From positions 11,559,065 to 11,623,064 of the forward strand of contig CM038916.1 in the NCBI GenBank assembly GCA_021904315.1: 64,000 nt of DNA, given 5' to 3'. Shown piece after piece: positions 62,701-64,000 of the stretch. The notes under the pieces are model-generated. The model had not been told where the DNA came from. It made no database searches and worked only from the letters and a program-made list of their open reading frames with translations. Both the position numbers and the translations under genes were made by a program. This DNA comes from Sphagnum magellanicum. Taxonomy: Eukaryota > Streptophyta > Sphagnopsida > Sphagnales > Sphagnaceae. The first letter of the stretch is position 1. Each line of letters begins with the position of its first letter.

Positions 62701-64000
62701 ACAAGGTGGCTAATGGTTTCAAATCTAACTAAAGATATTGCAAATGATGTTGTCAGAGTGTCTGATAAGTGATAACTACAGTTTCATAGGGTAAATGTGA
62801 TAAGGTCAGCAGAACTGTAATATAGAGACTAGCCAGCATGACTGGTTAACAATTCATAATGATAACATGTATTCATCAAAGTATGGAGATACCTGCTAAA
62901 AGCAGTGCTCCTTCCCACTCTGCGTACAGAATTCGAAGTTAATCCCCCAAGTGGTAAAGTTTTTAGACATAGGCTCCATGAGAAGTAGCAAAGTGCAACA
63001 AATGTTGCTACAAACAAAAAAGACAAATGTCAACATCTCCAGACACAATCCTTGATCAAATTGATCTTCAACTACTCATGGACTCAAGGGACTCTCATTG
63101 TTCAGCTTTTGTCCCACCTTGAGCAAAGAATGCAGTCAGATGTGCTTCTTTGTAGTGTAAGGAGTAGGCTTGTTTGGAAATTTTTGGTATGTATTTCTGT
63201 GAAAAGCTCGGCTGGTCTCCAGTCCATATTTTTGGTGCCCAAATTTACACCTTTGGTGCACTGCTCATCTGCAACAATTGCATTTTTTCCCCATGTGTGA
63301 TTTTGTTGTGTTTTCTGAAGGCAGATGCTTCTCTACTATTTTCCCTTCTGTTGTATGCACAAAGGTTGGTAAACTACCTATGCATGCATGGCTCTCCACT
63401 TTGAGACCTCGGAATAAAGGATTCCAAGAATCATCACTTCTCCTAAAAGAAATTTAGTGTGTCTTAGCTAGCACTTAGGTCAATGAAAGCTGCAACTGAG
63501 GTGCTTGCTCACAAAAGATTGTCTGCATCTGCTCACTCATTCATGTGCTGTATTCATATGCTCATTTATTAAATGCTAGAGAAAGATGAACTAAAGCTCT
63601 AGAGTTCCAATTTGCAGCATGTCTTGCAGGTATTGGTTGCTCTTGCCATATGCATCATCATCTTCACAGGTAACTAGCCCACACATGTCGTGAAGGTCAA
63701 TGGATAACAAAAAAGAGAGGGCAACCAGACTTTGGCATGGATTAGGGCTATAGGAAGTTAAAATCCAACCCATGAAAATATAATATATTCATGCAAAAAT
63801 CACAGTTGTTTGACAGAAAACAGAATGTCACGTTCTATGATGGTGGTGATCACAGGCAGCAGTCAGATCAGGTGCGGATGTCAGTCAAGTTAATAATATG
63901 GTGATCCAGTAGAATCTATCCAATCTTTTATTCTGAATCGTTAGGTCCCGGGGACTGAAGATAGAATGAAGTAGAAAAACCCTTACATATTCTTATTAGG
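59786..64000. other. CKX upstream region and unannotated end of window
   Basis: 59,786-60,350 is GC-balanced and likely holds the CKX promoter and 5' UTR; plus-strand frames such as 59,889-60,311 are not supported as genes. A (TTC)n run lies at about 60,471-60,493 and a TACA/TATA-rich microsatellite at about 60,533-60,562. 60,700-61,250 is GC-richer. From 61,300 to the end the sequence is moderately AT-rich with frames below 90 codons and no recognisable domain or RNA gene. Confidence 0.4.

Overview
This window looks like nuclear DNA of a land plant. It carries a chloroplast-type fructose-1,6-bisphosphatase with a transit-peptide-like leader and a cytokinin oxidase/dehydrogenase. Genes are split by short GT-AG introns, and most of the rest is old, AT-rich retrotransposon sequence. 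A non-angiosperm (bryophyte, lycophyte or fern) is my inference, based on the nuclease gene and the unusual Ty3/gypsy lineage; the sequence alone does not settle it.

Layout. 1-14 kb is AT-rich and gene-free. It holds a decayed minus-strand Ty3/gypsy pol end (5.66-7.2 kb) whose integrase is followed by a PHD-finger-like module, a 73-nt tRNA-like sequence (7.6 kb) and plus-strand gag remnants (9.4-11.95 kb). 13.8-25.3 kb is a repeat cluster: two solo LTRs of one family (the second with a perfect 5-bp target duplication), three head-to-tail Helitron-like units, an internal ~87-bp tandem array, several copies of a two-part repeat (including an inverted pair) and an orphan acidic coding fragment. 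25.3-29.3 kb shows nothing recognisable.

Genes. (1) 29.3-32.8 kb, minus: an eight-exon gene for a secreted endonuclease I (EndA/NucM) family nuclease with a C-terminal lamin-tail-like domain, a bacterial-looking architecture. (2) 42.3-44.6 kb, plus: a five-exon gene for an unrecognised single-span membrane protein. (3) 45.5-48.0 kb, minus: four-exon chloroplast FBPase with all redox cysteines. (4) 57.4-59.8 kb, minus: six-exon cytokinin dehydrogenase. All four can be spliced by eye into uninterrupted frames with matching phases. They do not form a pathway: one is Calvin cycle, one is cytokinin breakdown, one is extracellular nucleic-acid degradation and one is unknown.

Between FBPase and CKX (49.5-53.4 kb) lies an LTR-flanked, internally deleted chromovirus. 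Its stops and lost catalytic residues are mostly C-to-T or G-to-A type changes, as expected for a methylated element decaying in place. The last 4 kb have no recognisable gene.
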